DNA of 32,147 nucleotides from Balneolales bacterium (GCA_007132495.1 SLOL01000035.1:1-32147); one strand, 5' to 3'; shown: positions 6,944 through 16,053, counted from the first letter of the stretch. Notes: a model not told the origin generated them from the letters alone. A program made the numbers and translations.

Positions 6944-9457
6944 TTAAGATCGCAATTTTGCACGATATTGAGAGCCGAGCTCTTTCAAAATTTTCCGGAT
7001 GATCGGATCGATATCGTTGTTTGTCAATGTCTTGGAATTATCTTGAAACGTCAAACGAAAAGCAATGCTTTTTTCATGATTTTCCAGAGAACCCCCTTCA
7101 AACACATCAAAGACCTCAATGGACTGGAGCTGATCACCTGCGACATGATGCATACGTGATACAAGATCACCGGCAGGAACACTTTTTTCAACGACCAGGG
7201 CGAGATCAAATGCTGAAGCCGGAAATTTGGAGACCGGTTGATAGGTCTTGTCCCGTTTCTGCCCGGCAAGCTGCTGAAGCAAATCGATATTCAATTCTGC
7301 GACAAAAGCCCCGGTTTCCACGTCCGTGCTTTTTTTCCACGCATTACTGACAGACGACAACGAGCCAATGACCGTTTTTCCGCCGATTATACGGTCACGG
7401 CCGTCACTTCTGTTTTTGGTGCCGGTCGCGACGTTTCGCGAATTTTTCCGCTTTTTGGAATCGGCCGATTTGGCTGCAACAAGCAAGAGTTCGTCACCGG
7501 ACACGCTCCAGTCAATGGCATCTTCAACTTCAAGTTGCCGGAGAATCGATACAACCAGGGACTTGAGGTCGAAAAGATCGTATGCCCGTGGAGGGTTTTT
7601 CCAGTGTCCGGAATGAGTTTGACCGGCCAGACCTGCCAACAGGTGGGTCGCTTCATGTATACCTTCGATCCAGGTGCCTCCTCCTTCGTCTTTTCGAAAG
7701 ATATTCCCGATCTCGAAAAAACGCACACCGACAACATCCCGGTTGAAGTTATATGCGGCTGAACGCAGGAATCCGAAAAGCAGCCGGGTTCGCAGCAGAG
7801 ACTGATCTTTGGTTATCGGATTGAGAGTGGGAACGACCACCGCTTCGCCGCCAAGAAGTTCCATATGGCGCTCCGGAAGCAAACTGTTCGTATATATCTC
7901 CTTCAAGCCGCAACCAATAGCCGCATTTCTGACCTTCTCCCGAAAGGTCTCTTCATAAGGAACAGGTTCGGGACTGGCTATTGTGATCCGCTCCGGATCG
8001 GGGATATTATTGTAGTCATAAATCCGGGCGACTTCCTCGATAAGATCTATTTCTGAAACGATATCGGGCCGGAAGGTGGGAATTGTACAGTGCCAGCTGA
8101 TGTCGGAGCCGTTTTGACGTACGCTCCCGGTCTGTATTTCAAGTTTATTCAGAATTCCGGTTACCAACTCTTCATCCAGAGGAACTCCCAGTATTTTGTT
8201 GAGACGGTTGTGCCGCAAGGAGATCTTTTCAGGCCGGGTTTTTACCGGATGGACATCATCCATTCCCTCAACGGTACCACCGCACATTTCAAGTATAAGG
8301 CCGGCACAACGCAATGCGGCCATACTGGTAATATTCGGGTCAACACCCCGTTCAAATCGATATGAGGAGTCGGTTTGAAGAGCCAGTTGTCGGGCGGTTT
8401 TGCGTATGCCGGTTGGTTCGAACCAGGCCGACTCTATCAATAAATCCGTGGTTTCTTGTGATATTTCAGAGTTCATTCCGCCCATGATTCCGGCCAGGGC
8501 AATCGGCTTTTCGCCATCGCAGATGAACAGCGATCCGGCCGGAACCTTGCGTTCAACTTCATCAAGCGTAGTAAATGCCGTCTCCGTATCAAACGAACGG
8601 ACATGGATGTTTCCATCAGTAAGACGTTCATAGTCAAATGCATGCAGGGGCTGGCCCAACTCATGCAGTACAAAGTTGGTAATGTCGACCACATTGTTTA
8701 CAGGGCGTAATCCGATGGCAATCAGCAGGTCTTTTAACCATTGCGGAGATTCCGAAATGACGGTTCCGCGGATTAAAATGCCGGTATAGCGGTGGCACTT
8801 GTCGGTGTCGGTGATTTGAATGGTATCGGCATCCAGCTTGTCGGTGATCTCGGGAAGTTTGTCCAGGGGCTTTTCCAGTCGGGCGCCGGTCACAGCGGCA
8901 AGGTCCCGGGCTACACCCAGATGACAAGTGGCATCCGGCCGGTTCGGGGTCAGGCCGATTTCGTAAACGGTATCTTTGGTCGACCCGACAATTTCAGAAA
9001 ATGGCGTGCCCGGTTGCAATCCGGAGTTAAGGACCATAATACCGCTGTGATCATCACTAAGGCCCAGTTCATCTTCGGCACAGATCATGCCGGCCGATTG
9101 CTGTCCGCGGATTTTGGTTTTGCGGATTTTGAACGGCGATCCGTCCGGCATGGGTTTCGGAAGGGCGGAGCCGACGGTGGCTACCGGAACCATCTGTCCG
9201 GCTTCAACATTGGGTGCCCCGCAAACTATTTGCGAAGGCGTGTCCTCACCGGTGTCAACATGACAGACCACCAGCCGGTCGGCATCGGGATGAGGACTTA
9301 CATCCAGAACTTTGCCTGCCACGATTCCTTCAAAGTCGGAACCGCTGTCTTCGATTTCCTCAACTTCAAGTCCGGTTAGTGTCAGACGCTCTGCTGTTTC
9401 GATTGCATCCGGTATGCGGGACAAATATCGGGATAACCAGTTGTACGAAATTTTCAT
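6944..9457 (-). CDS. pheT: Phenylalanyl-tRNA synthetase beta subunit
   Basis: Beta subunit of the alpha2-beta2 phenylalanyl-tRNA synthetase, charging tRNA-Phe in the cytosol. I place the start at the ATG at 9457, giving 837 residues beginning MKISYNWLSRYL, the family's normal N-terminus; an in-frame TTG 27 nt upstream would add an unusual leader. Domains in order: tRNA-binding OB fold (about 40-150, with SPHPDADRLVVCHVD), B3/B4 editing domain, B5 domain with PTFRPDIVSEIDLIEEVARI, catalytic-like core, and C-terminal FDX-ACB (last 95 residues, from FPASAFDLALVVE). A lysine/arginine/serine-rich stretch at about residues 660-695 looks like an insertion between conserved blocks. pheS lies 48 nt upstream. 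Confidence 0.96.
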   Translation of the reverse strand: MKISYNWLSRYLSRIPDAIETAERLTLTGLEVEEIEDSGSDFEGIVAGKVLDVSPHPDADRLVVCHVDTGEDTPSQIVCGAPNVEAGQMVPVATVGSALPKPMPDGSPFKIRKTKIRGQQSAGMICAEDELGLSDDHSGIMVLNSGLQPGTPFSEIVGSTKDTVYEIGLTPNRPDATCHLGVARDLAAVTGARLEKPLDKLPEITDKLDADTIQITDTDKCHRYTGILIRGTVISESPQWLKDLLIAIGLRPVNNVVDITNFVLHELGQPLHAFDYERLTDGNIHVRSFDTETAFTTLDEVERKVPAGSLFICDGEKPIALAGIMGGMNSEISQETTDLLIESAWFEPTGIRKTARQLALQTDSSYRFERGVDPNITSMAALRCAGLILEMCGGTVEGMDDVHPVKTRPEKISLRHNRLNKILGVPLDEELVTGILNKLEIQTGSVRQNGSDISWHCTIPTFRPDIVSEIDLIEEVARIYDYNNIPDPERITIASPEPVPYEETFREKVRNAAIGCGLKEIYTNSLLPERHMELLGGEAVVVPTLNPITKDQSLLRTRLLFGFLRSAAYNFNRDVVGVRFFEIGNIFRKDEGGGTWIEGIHEATHLLAGLAGQTHSGHWKNPPRAYDLFDLKSLVVSILRQLEVEDAIDWSVSGDELLLVAAKSADSKKRKNSRNVATGTKNRSDGRDRIIGGKTVIGSLSSVSNAWKKSTDVETGAFVAELNIDLLQQLAGQKRDKTYQPVSKFPASAFDLALVVEKSVPAGDLVSRMHHVAGDQLQSIEVFDVFEGGSLENHEKSIAFRLTFQDNSKTLTNNDIDPIIRKILKELGSQYRAKLRS

Positions 9458-9505
9458 CTGTTTAATAATTTTTCTTTCAAGCAAATAAGGGCAGATATGA
9501 TCGGC

Positions 9506-10522
9506 TCAGGGAAACTGATTCAGGAAGCGCAAGTCATTGTCATAAAGCAACCGGATATCATCGATTTCATAGCGTGACATGGTGATGCGTTCCACCCCCA
9601 TTCCAAAAGCAAAACCGGTCCAGGTTTCCGGATCGACATCCACAGCTTTCAGTACATTGGGGTGCACCATACCGGCTCCCAGGATTTCCATCCATTGCCC
9701 GGGCCTGTTTCCGGTTTGCCACCAGATGTCCATTTCAAGACTCGGTTCGGTAAATGGAAAGAAGGAGGGACGAATCCGGTATTTCATGTTTTTTCCGAAC
9801 AGTAATTCAGAGAAAGTGATCAGAGTGTGCTTTAAATCGGCCAGGTTGACATTTTTGTCCACATAGAGACCTTCCACCTGATGGAACAGGCAGTACGACT
9901 TGGCGGTGATAGATTCATTCCGATACACCCGGCCGGGCATAATGGCACGAACCGGTGGCTTTTGCTCCTTCATCAACCGGATTTGAACCGGCGAGGTATG
10001 TGTACGAAGGACCAGGTCGTTTTCCGGATTGTTTTCATCCTTACGTATAAAAAACGTATCCTGCATGTCACGGGCCGGGTGCTCGGGCGGGAAATTCAGG
10101 GCCGTGAAATTGTGAAAATCATCTTCCAGTTCGGGTCCGTCGGCAATGGTGAATCCGAGCCGGTAGAAAATGGTCTTGATCTCTTCAAGCGTTTGGGAGA
10201 GTGGGTGGCTGGATCCAACCGGAGTGGGTGCCGGTGGCAACGTGGGATCGTCGGCAGCGGACTTTTGTGAAGCAGCTCCGCCTTCCAGACGCTTTTTGGC
10301 TTCTTTGAAGCGGGCATCTGCCATTTTTTTAAGGGCATTGAGCTCTTGGCCAAGCCGGGCCCGCTCTTCGGGTGCCGCTTTTCCGATACCGGCGAGCATT
10401 TCGGTGATGATTCCTTTCCGGGACAGGTATTTAAGCCGGAAAGATTCAATATTTTCTTCCGAATCAAGGGAATATGAGGTTATCTCTTTTTTTACGGATT
10501 CAATATCGGGAACGGTTGCCAT
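9506..10522 (-). CDS. pheS: Phenylalanyl-tRNA synthetase alpha subunit
   Basis: Catalytic alpha subunit, partner of the beta subunit encoded directly downstream. The 338 residues have the N-terminal coiled-coil arm (to about residue 90), then the class II core: HPLSQTLEEIKTIFYRLGF, the DGPELEDDFHNFTALNFP segment, RTHTSPVQIRLM with MPGRVYRNE (motif 2), and motif 3 GMGVERITM near the C-terminus. FRPSFFPFTEPSLEMD-type residues confirm phenylalanine specificity. The start ATG at 10522 gives the standard length. A strong terminator of the ribosomal protein genes lies 100 nt upstream, so pheST should have its own promoter in 10523-10620; AT-rich candidates (such as TTTAATATATTG) are there but none is decisive. 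Confidence 0.97.
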   Translation of the reverse strand: MATVPDIESVKKEITSYSLDSEENIESFRLKYLSRKGIITEMLAGIGKAAPEERARLGQELNALKKMADARFKEAKKRLEGGAASQKSAADDPTLPPAPTPVGSSHPLSQTLEEIKTIFYRLGFTIADGPELEDDFHNFTALNFPPEHPARDMQDTFFIRKDENNPENDLVLRTHTSPVQIRLMKEQKPPVRAIMPGRVYRNESITAKSYCLFHQVEGLYVDKNVNLADLKHTLITFSELLFGKNMKYRIRPSFFPFTEPSLEMDIWWQTGNRPGQWMEILGAGMVHPNVLKAVDVDPETWTGFAFGMGVERITMSRYEIDDIRLLYDNDLRFLNQFP

Positions 10523-10620
10523 ATCAGGTTTGCGTCAATAGGTGTATAAGATTTTGAATATACGGGACACGACGAGGTGCAATATATTAAACTACATCAA
10601 CAGATCCTGTGTTGCAGCAT

Positions 10621-10660
10621 AAAAAAACCGACAGCATCATTGTGATACTGCCGGTTTTAT
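10621..10660 (-). terminator. Intrinsic terminator after rplT
   Basis: On the minus strand AACCGGCAGTATC (10644-10656) pairs over 13 bp, including two G-U pairs, with GATGCTGTCGGTT (10626-10638) across a 5-nt loop, and seven T follow. It sits 17 nt after the rplT stop and separates infC-rpmI-rplT from pheS-pheT. Confidence 0.9.
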
Positions 10661-10676
10661 TAAAAAGTGATGTAAC

Positions 10677-11030
10677 TCAGGATTTCTTTCGGGCCGCTTC
10701 CACAACAGCTGTGAACGCTTGTGGATCATGAACAGCCAGATCGGCCAGCACCTTGCGATTGATTTCCATTTCCCGGGCCTTCATCGCGCCCGTAAGTTTG
10801 GAGTAGGTGGTGCCGTTAAGACGGGCTGCTGCATTGATTCGGGCAATCCAGAGTTTTCGAAATTCTCTTTTGCGGACTCTCCTGTCGCGGTACTGGTATT
10901 GAAGGGCCTTTTCCACTGCATTTTTAGCGACAGTGTAGACCTTGCTTCTTGCACCCCAGTAACCTTTCGCACGGTCAAGGACGCGTTTGCGACGGCGACG
11001 GGAAGCCACATTATTGGTCGATCGTGGCAT
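10677..11030 (-). CDS. rplT: 50S ribosomal protein L20
   Basis: Large-subunit protein L20, 117 residues, needed for early 50S assembly by binding 23S rRNA. The N-terminal half is very basic ([20 protein letters not shown]), followed by the globular domain with [16 protein letters not shown] and YSKLTGAMK, matching the family throughout. It begins 26 nt after rpmI, the usual gene pair, and is followed by an intrinsic terminator. In other bacteria L20 represses this operon by binding its own leader mRNA; whether that happens here cannot be told. Confidence 0.98.
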   Translation of the reverse strand: MPRSTNNVASRRRRKRVLDRAKGYWGARSKVYTVAKNAVEKALQYQYRDRRVRKREFRKLWIARINAAARLNGTTYSKLTGAMKAREMEINRKVLADLAVHDPQAFTAVVEAARKKS

Positions 11031-11056
11031 TTTTTCAGTTTTTTATGGTTAAAATA

Positions 11057-11254
11057 TCAGGAATAGGGAATCAATTTACGTATGCGCGGCACATCGGTTT
11101 TATCAACCAGTGTCGCTATACGCAGATTCCTTTTTCTTTTAGGTGTTTTTTTGGTAAGAATATGGCTGGTGAACGCCTTTTTACGTTTAATTTTACCGGT
11201 TCCGGTAACTTTGAAACGCTTTTTGGCGCCACTGATGGTTTTCATTTTTGGCAT
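11057..11254 (-). CDS. rpmI: 50S ribosomal protein L35
   Basis: Large-subunit protein L35, 65 residues, of normal length. It begins [20 protein letters not shown] and is basic throughout, with [15 protein letters not shown] as in the family. It lies between infC (207 nt upstream) and rplT (26 nt downstream) in the classical infC-rpmI-rplT order. The 207-nt gap upstream is wide for this operon and holds a candidate promoter, so rpmI-rplT may be expressed partly apart from infC. Confidence 0.97.
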   Translation of the reverse strand: MPKMKTISGAKKRFKVTGTGKIKRKKAFTSHILTKKTPKRKRNLRIATLVDKTDVPRIRKLIPYS

Positions 11255-11290
11255 GATTAACCTGATAAGTGGTTAAAATTTTGCAAGCAT

Positions 11291-11322
11291 AAAAGATAGC
11301 AAAAAAGTACTTTATCAGCAAA
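11291..11322 (-). promoter_or_regulatory. Candidate promoter for rpmI-rplT
   Basis: On the minus strand TTTG (11319-11322), a 20-nt spacer and TATCTTTT (11291-11298) resemble the TTTG / TAnnTTTG promoter described for Bacteroides-type housekeeping sigma factors, with suitable spacing and 36 nt before rpmI. The match is partial. The rest of 11255-11462 contains a short stem just after infC (TATAAG...CTTATA) and a CACAC/CCCC with GGGG/TGTG pairing, but no T run, so no clear terminator follows infC. Confidence 0.35.
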
Positions 11323-11462
11323 GAAATATCCCTGAACAGACCTCTTTTCCACAATACACACCCCTCCGGTGAGTCTTCCATTGCTTTCCGTATTACAGCT
11401 TCGGGGAGTGTGGGCGTCTATAAGGATATCTTGACTTATACCGGTTTCAGTGATATTTGTAA

Positions 11463-12017
11463 TCACGAACCCGGGCCTTTGGCTGGTGTCAGTACCATTG
11501 ACATGCGTTTTCCTTCGAGTTTGGCCGGTGTTTCAATTTTGCCAATATCCTCAAGATCTTCTGCGAGGCGATCGAGCAGCTTTTTGCCCTGGTCACTGTA
11601 AATAATATCCCGCCCCTTGAACTGGACCGTTGCCTTGACTTTGTTGCCTTCTTTCAGAAAGCTTTCGGCATGGCGTTTTTTAAAATTATAGTCATGATCG
11701 TCGGTCTGGGGCCGAAAGCGCAACTCTTTTAAAACAATAACGTGTTGTTTTTTCTTGGCTTCTTTCTCTTTTTTCTTTTTTTCAAACAGATATTTGCCAT
11801 GATCCATGATCTTGCATACGGGAGGATCGGCATTGGGGGCGACTTCAACGAGATCCAGATTTAAATTAAACGCCATATCCAGTGCTTCACCGACCGGAAG
11901 AATGGCATGCTCATTGTCCGGTTTGATGACTCGCACCACATCCGCACGGATATTTTCGTTTACCCGTTCCTTGGGTTCCTCTTTGCGGGCAGAATAGTGT
12001 TTGTATCGTTTTCCGAT
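11463..12017 (-). CDS. infC: Translation initiation factor IF-3, AUC start codon
   Basis: IF-3 binds the 30S subunit, keeps subunits apart and checks the initiation codon. The family's N-terminal block is present as RVNENIRADVVRVIKPD, with the linker and C-terminal domain following (DLVEVAPNADPPVCKIMDHG, and KKHVIVLKELRFRP-like residues). Between the upstream in-frame stop (TAA at 12039-12041) and this block there is no ATG, GTG or TTG. The only well placed codon is ATC at 12017, 8 nt after a good GGAG (12026-12029), giving 184 residues, the normal length. A GTG start at 11939 would remove the conserved N-terminal block. An AU-rich non-standard start is the known device by which IF-3 represses its own gene. 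Confidence 0.93.
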   Translation of the reverse strand: MGKRYKHYSARKEEPKERVNENIRADVVRVIKPDNEHAILPVGEALDMAFNLNLDLVEVAPNADPPVCKIMDHGKYLFEKKKKEKEAKKKQHVIVLKELRFRPQTDDHDYNFKKRHAESFLKEGNKVKATVQFKGRDIIYSDQGKKLLDRLAEDLEDIGKIETPAKLEGKRMSMVLTPAKGPGS

Positions 12018-12109
12018 GGTTGTTTCTCCTTTACTTATTTATGTTTCAGACAAGACCGTCTACTGCCTGACCGGCAATAACGGATAATTCATATTTGTTA
12101 AAACCGGCA

Positions 12110-14074
12110 TTAACCTGCATCTGTCAGTAACTTCTTGTCCACTTCTTCTTTTATAATCGCAAGAAATTCAGAAAATTTAAAGCTTCCTATGTCGCCTTTT
12201 TTATGTTTTCTAACCGAAACTGTCTGATTTTTCATCTCTTTTTCACCTACAATTAACATATAGGGGATTTTTGCAGTTTCGGCATTTCGGATTTTTGCAC
12301 CGATTTGTTCGTTTCGAAGATCGGTTTTTACCCGGATTCCAGCTTTTTCCAATTGACTCCTGTAAGACTCTGCCAGCTCATTGTACTGTTCGGAAACGGT
12401 TATGATCACCGCTTGCTGAGGACTGAGCCAAACCGGGAAATAGCCGGCAAAATGCTCAATCAGGATACTGGTGAAACGCTCCATAGACCCAAATGGTGCC
12501 CGGTGAATGATGACAGGCCGGTGCTTGCTGTTATCCGCACCGATGTAGGTCAGTTCAAATCGCTCCGGCATGACATAATCAACCTGCACGGTGCCAAGCT
12601 GCCACTTTCTTCCGAGGGCATCGTGTATGATGAAGTCGATTTTAGGCCCGTAGAAGCTGGCTTCGCCAACAGCTATCTTGTAATCCAGCTCCATTTCATC
12701 GGCCACTTCCCGGATTTCTTGCTGAGCCCGGTCCCAAAGTTCAACATCACCCCCGTATTTTTCGATATTTTCATCCCGGAAGGAGAGTCGTATGTCGACC
12801 GGCATATCAAAAGTTGAGAATACAAACTGGGTCAGTTCTATGCAGTTTTTGATCTCTTGTTTGAGCTGGTCGTTGGTACAGTAGATGTGGGCATCATCCT
12901 GGGTGAATCCACGAACACGGGAGAGTCCGTTTAATTCACCGGTCTGTTCGTACCGATAAACGGTGCCGAATTCGGCCAGTCTGACCGGCAGATCACGGTA
13001 ACTCCGCATCTCATTATCATAGATCCGGTGGTGATGCGGACAGTTCATCGGTTTGAGCAGGTATCCTTCATCATCGATCTCCATCGGTGCAAACTGGGAG
13101 TCTTTATAATAGGGATAGTGACCGGATGTGCGATACAGTTCAAGATTGCCGATATGCGGTGTAATCACCTCTTCATAGCCTCTTCGCAACTGTTCCTCTC
13201 GCAGGAACGCTTCCAGAGTTCGCCGAAGTGTGGTTCCTTTGGGCAGCCACATGGGCAGACCACTTCCGACCATCCGGTCGATCATATAGATGCCAAGTTG
13301 TGGACCCAGTTTTTTGTGGTCACGTTTTTTTGCTTCCTCAAGCTGGGTAAGAAACGCATCCAGCATGGATTTTTTCGGGAAGCTGATGCCGTATATCCGG
13401 GTCAGCTGTTTGCTGGTATGATCTCCCCGCCAATAAGCTCCGGCGGTGCTGAGCAGTTTGATCGCTTTGACCCGGCCGGTATCGGGAATATGGGGCCCGC
13501 GGCAAAGATCCGTAAAGTTGCCCTGTTTGTAGAAACTGATGGTTCCGTCCTCAAGTCCATCCAACAAGTCAAGCTTGTAGGGATCCTGCTTTTCCTGGTA
13601 ATATTGGACAGCCTCGTCTTTCGATATCTCAAAGCGTTCAAACGGATTCTTCTGGCGTGCAAGCTCCTGCATCATGGTTTCAATGGCGGGCAGATCCTCG
13701 CTGCTGATGTGCCGGTCTCCAAAGTCAATATCATAGTAGAATCCCTGCTCGATAGGGGGACCGATTCCCAGCTTGACGTCCGGGTAGAGTGCTTCGACCG
13801 CCTCGGCAAGCAGGTGAGCAGAGGAGTGCCAGAAAGCCATCTTACCGTCTTCATCGTCCCAGGTATTGATCGTAATGGTACCCTCTGCGGTAAGTGGCCG
13901 GTGCAGGTCGAGCACCGTGTCGTTCAGTGTGATGCTTAGCGCCTCACGGGCCAGGCGACCGGATATGGTTTTTGCAATTTCCAGTCCGGTAATTCCTGAT
14001 TCAAATTGTTTTGTACTCCCGTCGGGGAATGTGAAAGTCAGTTTTTTTTGGGTATCTACGGCGTTTTCAGACAT
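12110..14074 (-). CDS. thrS: Threonyl-tRNA synthetase
   Basis: Class II synthetase charging tRNA-Thr, 654 residues, full length. Domains: TGS (about 12-75), the editing domain starting FWHSSAHLLAEAVEALYP (His/Cys metal-binding type, with HIPDTGRVKAIKLL), the catalytic core with LKPMNCPHHHRIY, VRLAEFGTVYRYEQTGEL and RVRGFTQDDAHIYC, and the C-terminal anticodon-binding domain ending in the SFKFSEFLAIIKEEV segment. It heads the cluster thrS-infC-rpmI-rplT, 92 nt before infC. No Shine-Dalgarno precedes the ATG at 14074. The upstream leader contains two hairpins. Confidence 0.98.
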   Translation of the reverse strand: MSENAVDTQKKLTFTFPDGSTKQFESGITGLEIAKTISGRLAREALSITLNDTVLDLHRPLTAEGTITINTWDDEDGKMAFWHSSAHLLAEAVEALYPDVKLGIGPPIEQGFYYDIDFGDRHISSEDLPAIETMMQELARQKNPFERFEISKDEAVQYYQEKQDPYKLDLLDGLEDGTISFYKQGNFTDLCRGPHIPDTGRVKAIKLLSTAGAYWRGDHTSKQLTRIYGISFPKKSMLDAFLTQLEEAKKRDHKKLGPQLGIYMIDRMVGSGLPMWLPKGTTLRRTLEAFLREEQLRRGYEEVITPHIGNLELYRTSGHYPYYKDSQFAPMEIDDEGYLLKPMNCPHHHRIYDNEMRSYRDLPVRLAEFGTVYRYEQTGELNGLSRVRGFTQDDAHIYCTNDQLKQEIKNCIELTQFVFSTFDMPVDIRLSFRDENIEKYGGDVELWDRAQQEIREVADEMELDYKIAVGEASFYGPKIDFIIHDALGRKWQLGTVQVDYVMPERFELTYIGADNSKHRPVIIHRAPFGSMERFTSILIEHFAGYFPVWLSPQQAVIITVSEQYNELAESYRSQLEKAGIRVKTDLRNEQIGAKIRNAETAKIPYMLIVGEKEMKNQTVSVRKHKKGDIGSFKFSEFLAIIKEEVDKKLLTDAG

Positions 14075-14116
14075 TGAAAAGGTACATTTTTCAGATTCAT
14101 CACATACCGGAGGGCT

Positions 14117-14159
14117 GTTCCGGTTTTATGAGCCCGGAACCCGCAAACGCCAGATGGCG
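14117..14159 (-). promoter_or_regulatory. Hairpins in the thrS leader
   Basis: Upstream of thrS on the minus strand a 4-bp hairpin (CGCC-ATCT-GGCG, 14148-14159) is followed by a perfect 7-bp hairpin with a 10-nt loop (GTTCCGG / CCGGAAC, 14117-14140). No T run follows, so this is not a classical attenuator. In E. coli thrS is repressed by the synthetase binding leader hairpins that imitate tRNA-Thr; I do not see a threonine anticodon in these loops, so that mechanism is only a possibility. Confidence 0.3.
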
Positions 14160-14234
14160 CGGTATGTTGTAATGACACAAGTATACTTGCAAACATCGTA
14201 ATATACGGTTCCGGCAAACGAATGTCCCGCATGA

Positions 14235-15335
14235 TCAGACATTAAAGCGAAATAAAATCACATCACCATCCCTGACGGTATAACCCCGGCCTTCCGAGCG
14301 CATTTTCCCGCTTTCCCTGGCCGCGGTTTCGGAACCGGCAGTCATGTAGTCGTCATAGGAGATGGTTTCGGCCCGAATAAACCCTTTCTCAAAGTCGGTG
14401 TGGATGACTCCGGCCGCCGCGGGTGCTTTGGTACCCTGGCTCACGGTCCAGGCCCGGACTTCCTTCGGTCCGGCGGTAAAATAGGTTATCAAGCCGAGTT
14501 CGCGGTATGCGGCCGATATGAGCCGGTCCAGGCCCGACTTTTCCAGGCCCAGTGATGAAAGGAAATCCCGTTTCTCTTCTTCATCAAGCTCGGCGATCTC
14601 GGATTCGATTTTGGCGCAAACTACTACGGTTTCGGCTCCTTCTTTTTCAGCATGTTCCCGGACATTCATGACATGCGGATTTCCTTCGCCTGCAGGCAGA
14701 TCCTGTTCATCTATATTGCACATGTACAACACCTTCTTGGCCGTCAGGAAGAACAGCTCCTGGAAAGCGGGATGGTCCGGGTCCCAGGCACTGAACGAAC
14801 GAACCGGGTTGCCTTTTTCAATATGTTCGCGCAACTGAACGAGAGAGTAAAGCTGGTTTTGTATGGCTTTGTCACCGGACTTCGCCATCTTTTTTACACG
14901 CTCCTCTCTTCGCTCCAGGGTTTCCAGATCCTTGAAGAGCAACTCGCTTTCAATAATACCGATATCCCGAATCGGGTCGATGTCGCCTTCCACATGAATG
15001 ACATCGTCATCCTGAAAACAGCGTACGACATGGATGATCAGATCCACCTCACGGATATGGGAGAGGAAGGCATTGCCTTTGCCCTTTCCCTCAGAAGCTC
15101 CCTTGACCAGTCCGGCTATATCTACAAATTCAATGGTCGTAGGGGTGACCTTTTTCGGACGGACCAGCGCAGCCAGGTCATTTAACCGATGATCCGGAAC
15201 CGGAACAATTCCGACGTTGGGATCAATGGTGCAAAAGGGGAAGTTTTCCGCTTCAGCCCCGGCGCTGCTCAGCGCATTGAACAGGCTGGATTTCCCGACA
15301 TTCGGGAGTCCGACAATTCCACATTTCAAACTCAT
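14235..15335 (-). CDS. ychF: Redox-responsive P-loop ATPase YchF
   Basis: A 366-residue Obg-like P-loop protein of the YchF/OLA1 subfamily, ribosome-associated and preferring ATP over GTP. The N-terminus reads MSLKCGIVGLPNVGKSSLFN (Walker A), followed by AENFPFCTIDPN, the switch region DIAGLVKGASEGKGKGNAFL and HVVRCFQDDDVIHV. CNIDEQDL replaces the usual NKxD motif, as expected for this subfamily. The C-terminal TGS domain begins about residue 283 and contains YFTAGPKEVRAWT and the FEKGFIRAETISYDD segment. It starts 55 nt downstream of the phosphatase gene on the same strand. Confidence 0.97.
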   Translation of the reverse strand: MSLKCGIVGLPNVGKSSLFNALSSAGAEAENFPFCTIDPNVGIVPVPDHRLNDLAALVRPKKVTPTTIEFVDIAGLVKGASEGKGKGNAFLSHIREVDLIIHVVRCFQDDDVIHVEGDIDPIRDIGIIESELLFKDLETLERREERVKKMAKSGDKAIQNQLYSLVQLREHIEKGNPVRSFSAWDPDHPAFQELFFLTAKKVLYMCNIDEQDLPAGEGNPHVMNVREHAEKEGAETVVVCAKIESEIAELDEEEKRDFLSSLGLEKSGLDRLISAAYRELGLITYFTAGPKEVRAWTVSQGTKAPAAAGVIHTDFEKGFIRAETISYDDYMTAGSETAARESGKMRSEGRGYTVRDGDVILFRFNV

Positions 15336-15390
15336 AAGCTGGTCTTTATTACTGAATTTTTTTTTGAATTCCGGAGCAAACTGCCGTCAT

Positions 15391-16053
15391 TTAATCAAGA
15401 CAGGTTTGTTCTATACAGGTCGCTTCCGGAAGCAAGACGGTTGTCAGCTTGCCGAGTTCAGGTCTGTCATAAACACAGCCGGTATCAATGCCGATTTTGT
15501 GTTGCTCGAATATCGGTTGGGGAACCGGGGTGTGACCAAAGACAACCGTCTTTTCCCAGGCTGTTGGTGTGTGGATGTGGCTGCGTTCCCATAATGCCGA
15601 CTCTTTTGTCCGGCTGTTTTCAAGCTGTTCACCGACACGTTGTTCCGGTTGAAGGCCGCCATGAATGAACAAATAATCGGCCGTATCATACCAGAGCCGT
15701 GTTGCCCTGATAAAATCGAGGTGCTGTTCCGGGATGTGATGAGCCGACTTTACACCATATGATTCAAGTGTATTGTTCCCCCCGTTGATCAGCCAGATAT
15801 GATCATCCCCGTTTTCAAGAACATCAAGAAGCATTTTTTCATGATTGCCTCTCAGAAAAATACAGTCATGATGCCGGGAAAACGATAAAAGGAGATCAAT
15901 TACCCCACTGGAATCAGGTCCACGATCAATATAATCACCAATGAAGACGATAGTCCTGTCTTTCATCGGAGCCAGTTTTTCCAACATGGCATCCAGTGAA
16001 CGAGCACAACCATGAATATCTCCAACAGCTGCAAATAGTTGCGGATGGCTCAT
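15391..16053 (-). CDS. PPP-family metallophosphoesterase
   Basis: A 220-residue member of the calcineurin-like fold in the PPP branch (serine/threonine phosphatase or diadenosine-tetraphosphatase type). The dinuclear metal site is complete: GDIHG at 11-15, GDYIDRG at 39-45, GNHE at 69-72, with downstream FIHGGL and FGHTPVPQP supplying the last histidines. The size fits PrpE/ApaH-like or bacterial PP2A-like enzymes; the substrate (phosphoprotein or Ap4A-like nucleotide) cannot be decided from motifs. It lies between nusB (59 nt upstream) and ychF on the same strand. Confidence 0.88.
   Translation of the reverse strand: MSHPQLFAAVGDIHGCARSLDAMLEKLAPMKDRTIVFIGDYIDRGPDSSGVIDLLLSFSRHHDCIFLRGNHEKMLLDVLENGDDHIWLINGGNNTLESYGVKSAHHIPEQHLDFIRATRLWYDTADYLFIHGGLQPEQRVGEQLENSRTKESALWERSHIHTPTAWEKTVVFGHTPVPQPIFEQHKIGIDTGCVYDRPELGKLTTVLLPEATCIEQTCLD

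Noticed and set aside
8792-9379. 195-codon plus-strand frame opposite pheT
   Set aside because: Lies entirely within the conserved tRNA-binding and editing regions of pheT on the other strand.
9458-9484. TTG start giving PheT nine extra residues
   Set aside because: The family N-terminus is MKISYNWL at 9457; the extension has no counterpart.
13028-13939. 303-codon plus-strand frame opposite thrS
   Set aside because: It mirrors the conserved thrS coding sequence; its protein shows no family motif and is rich in antisense-type residues.
14117-14140. thrS leader hairpin as an attenuator or T-box
   Set aside because: No T run after the stem and no T-box consensus sequence in the leader.
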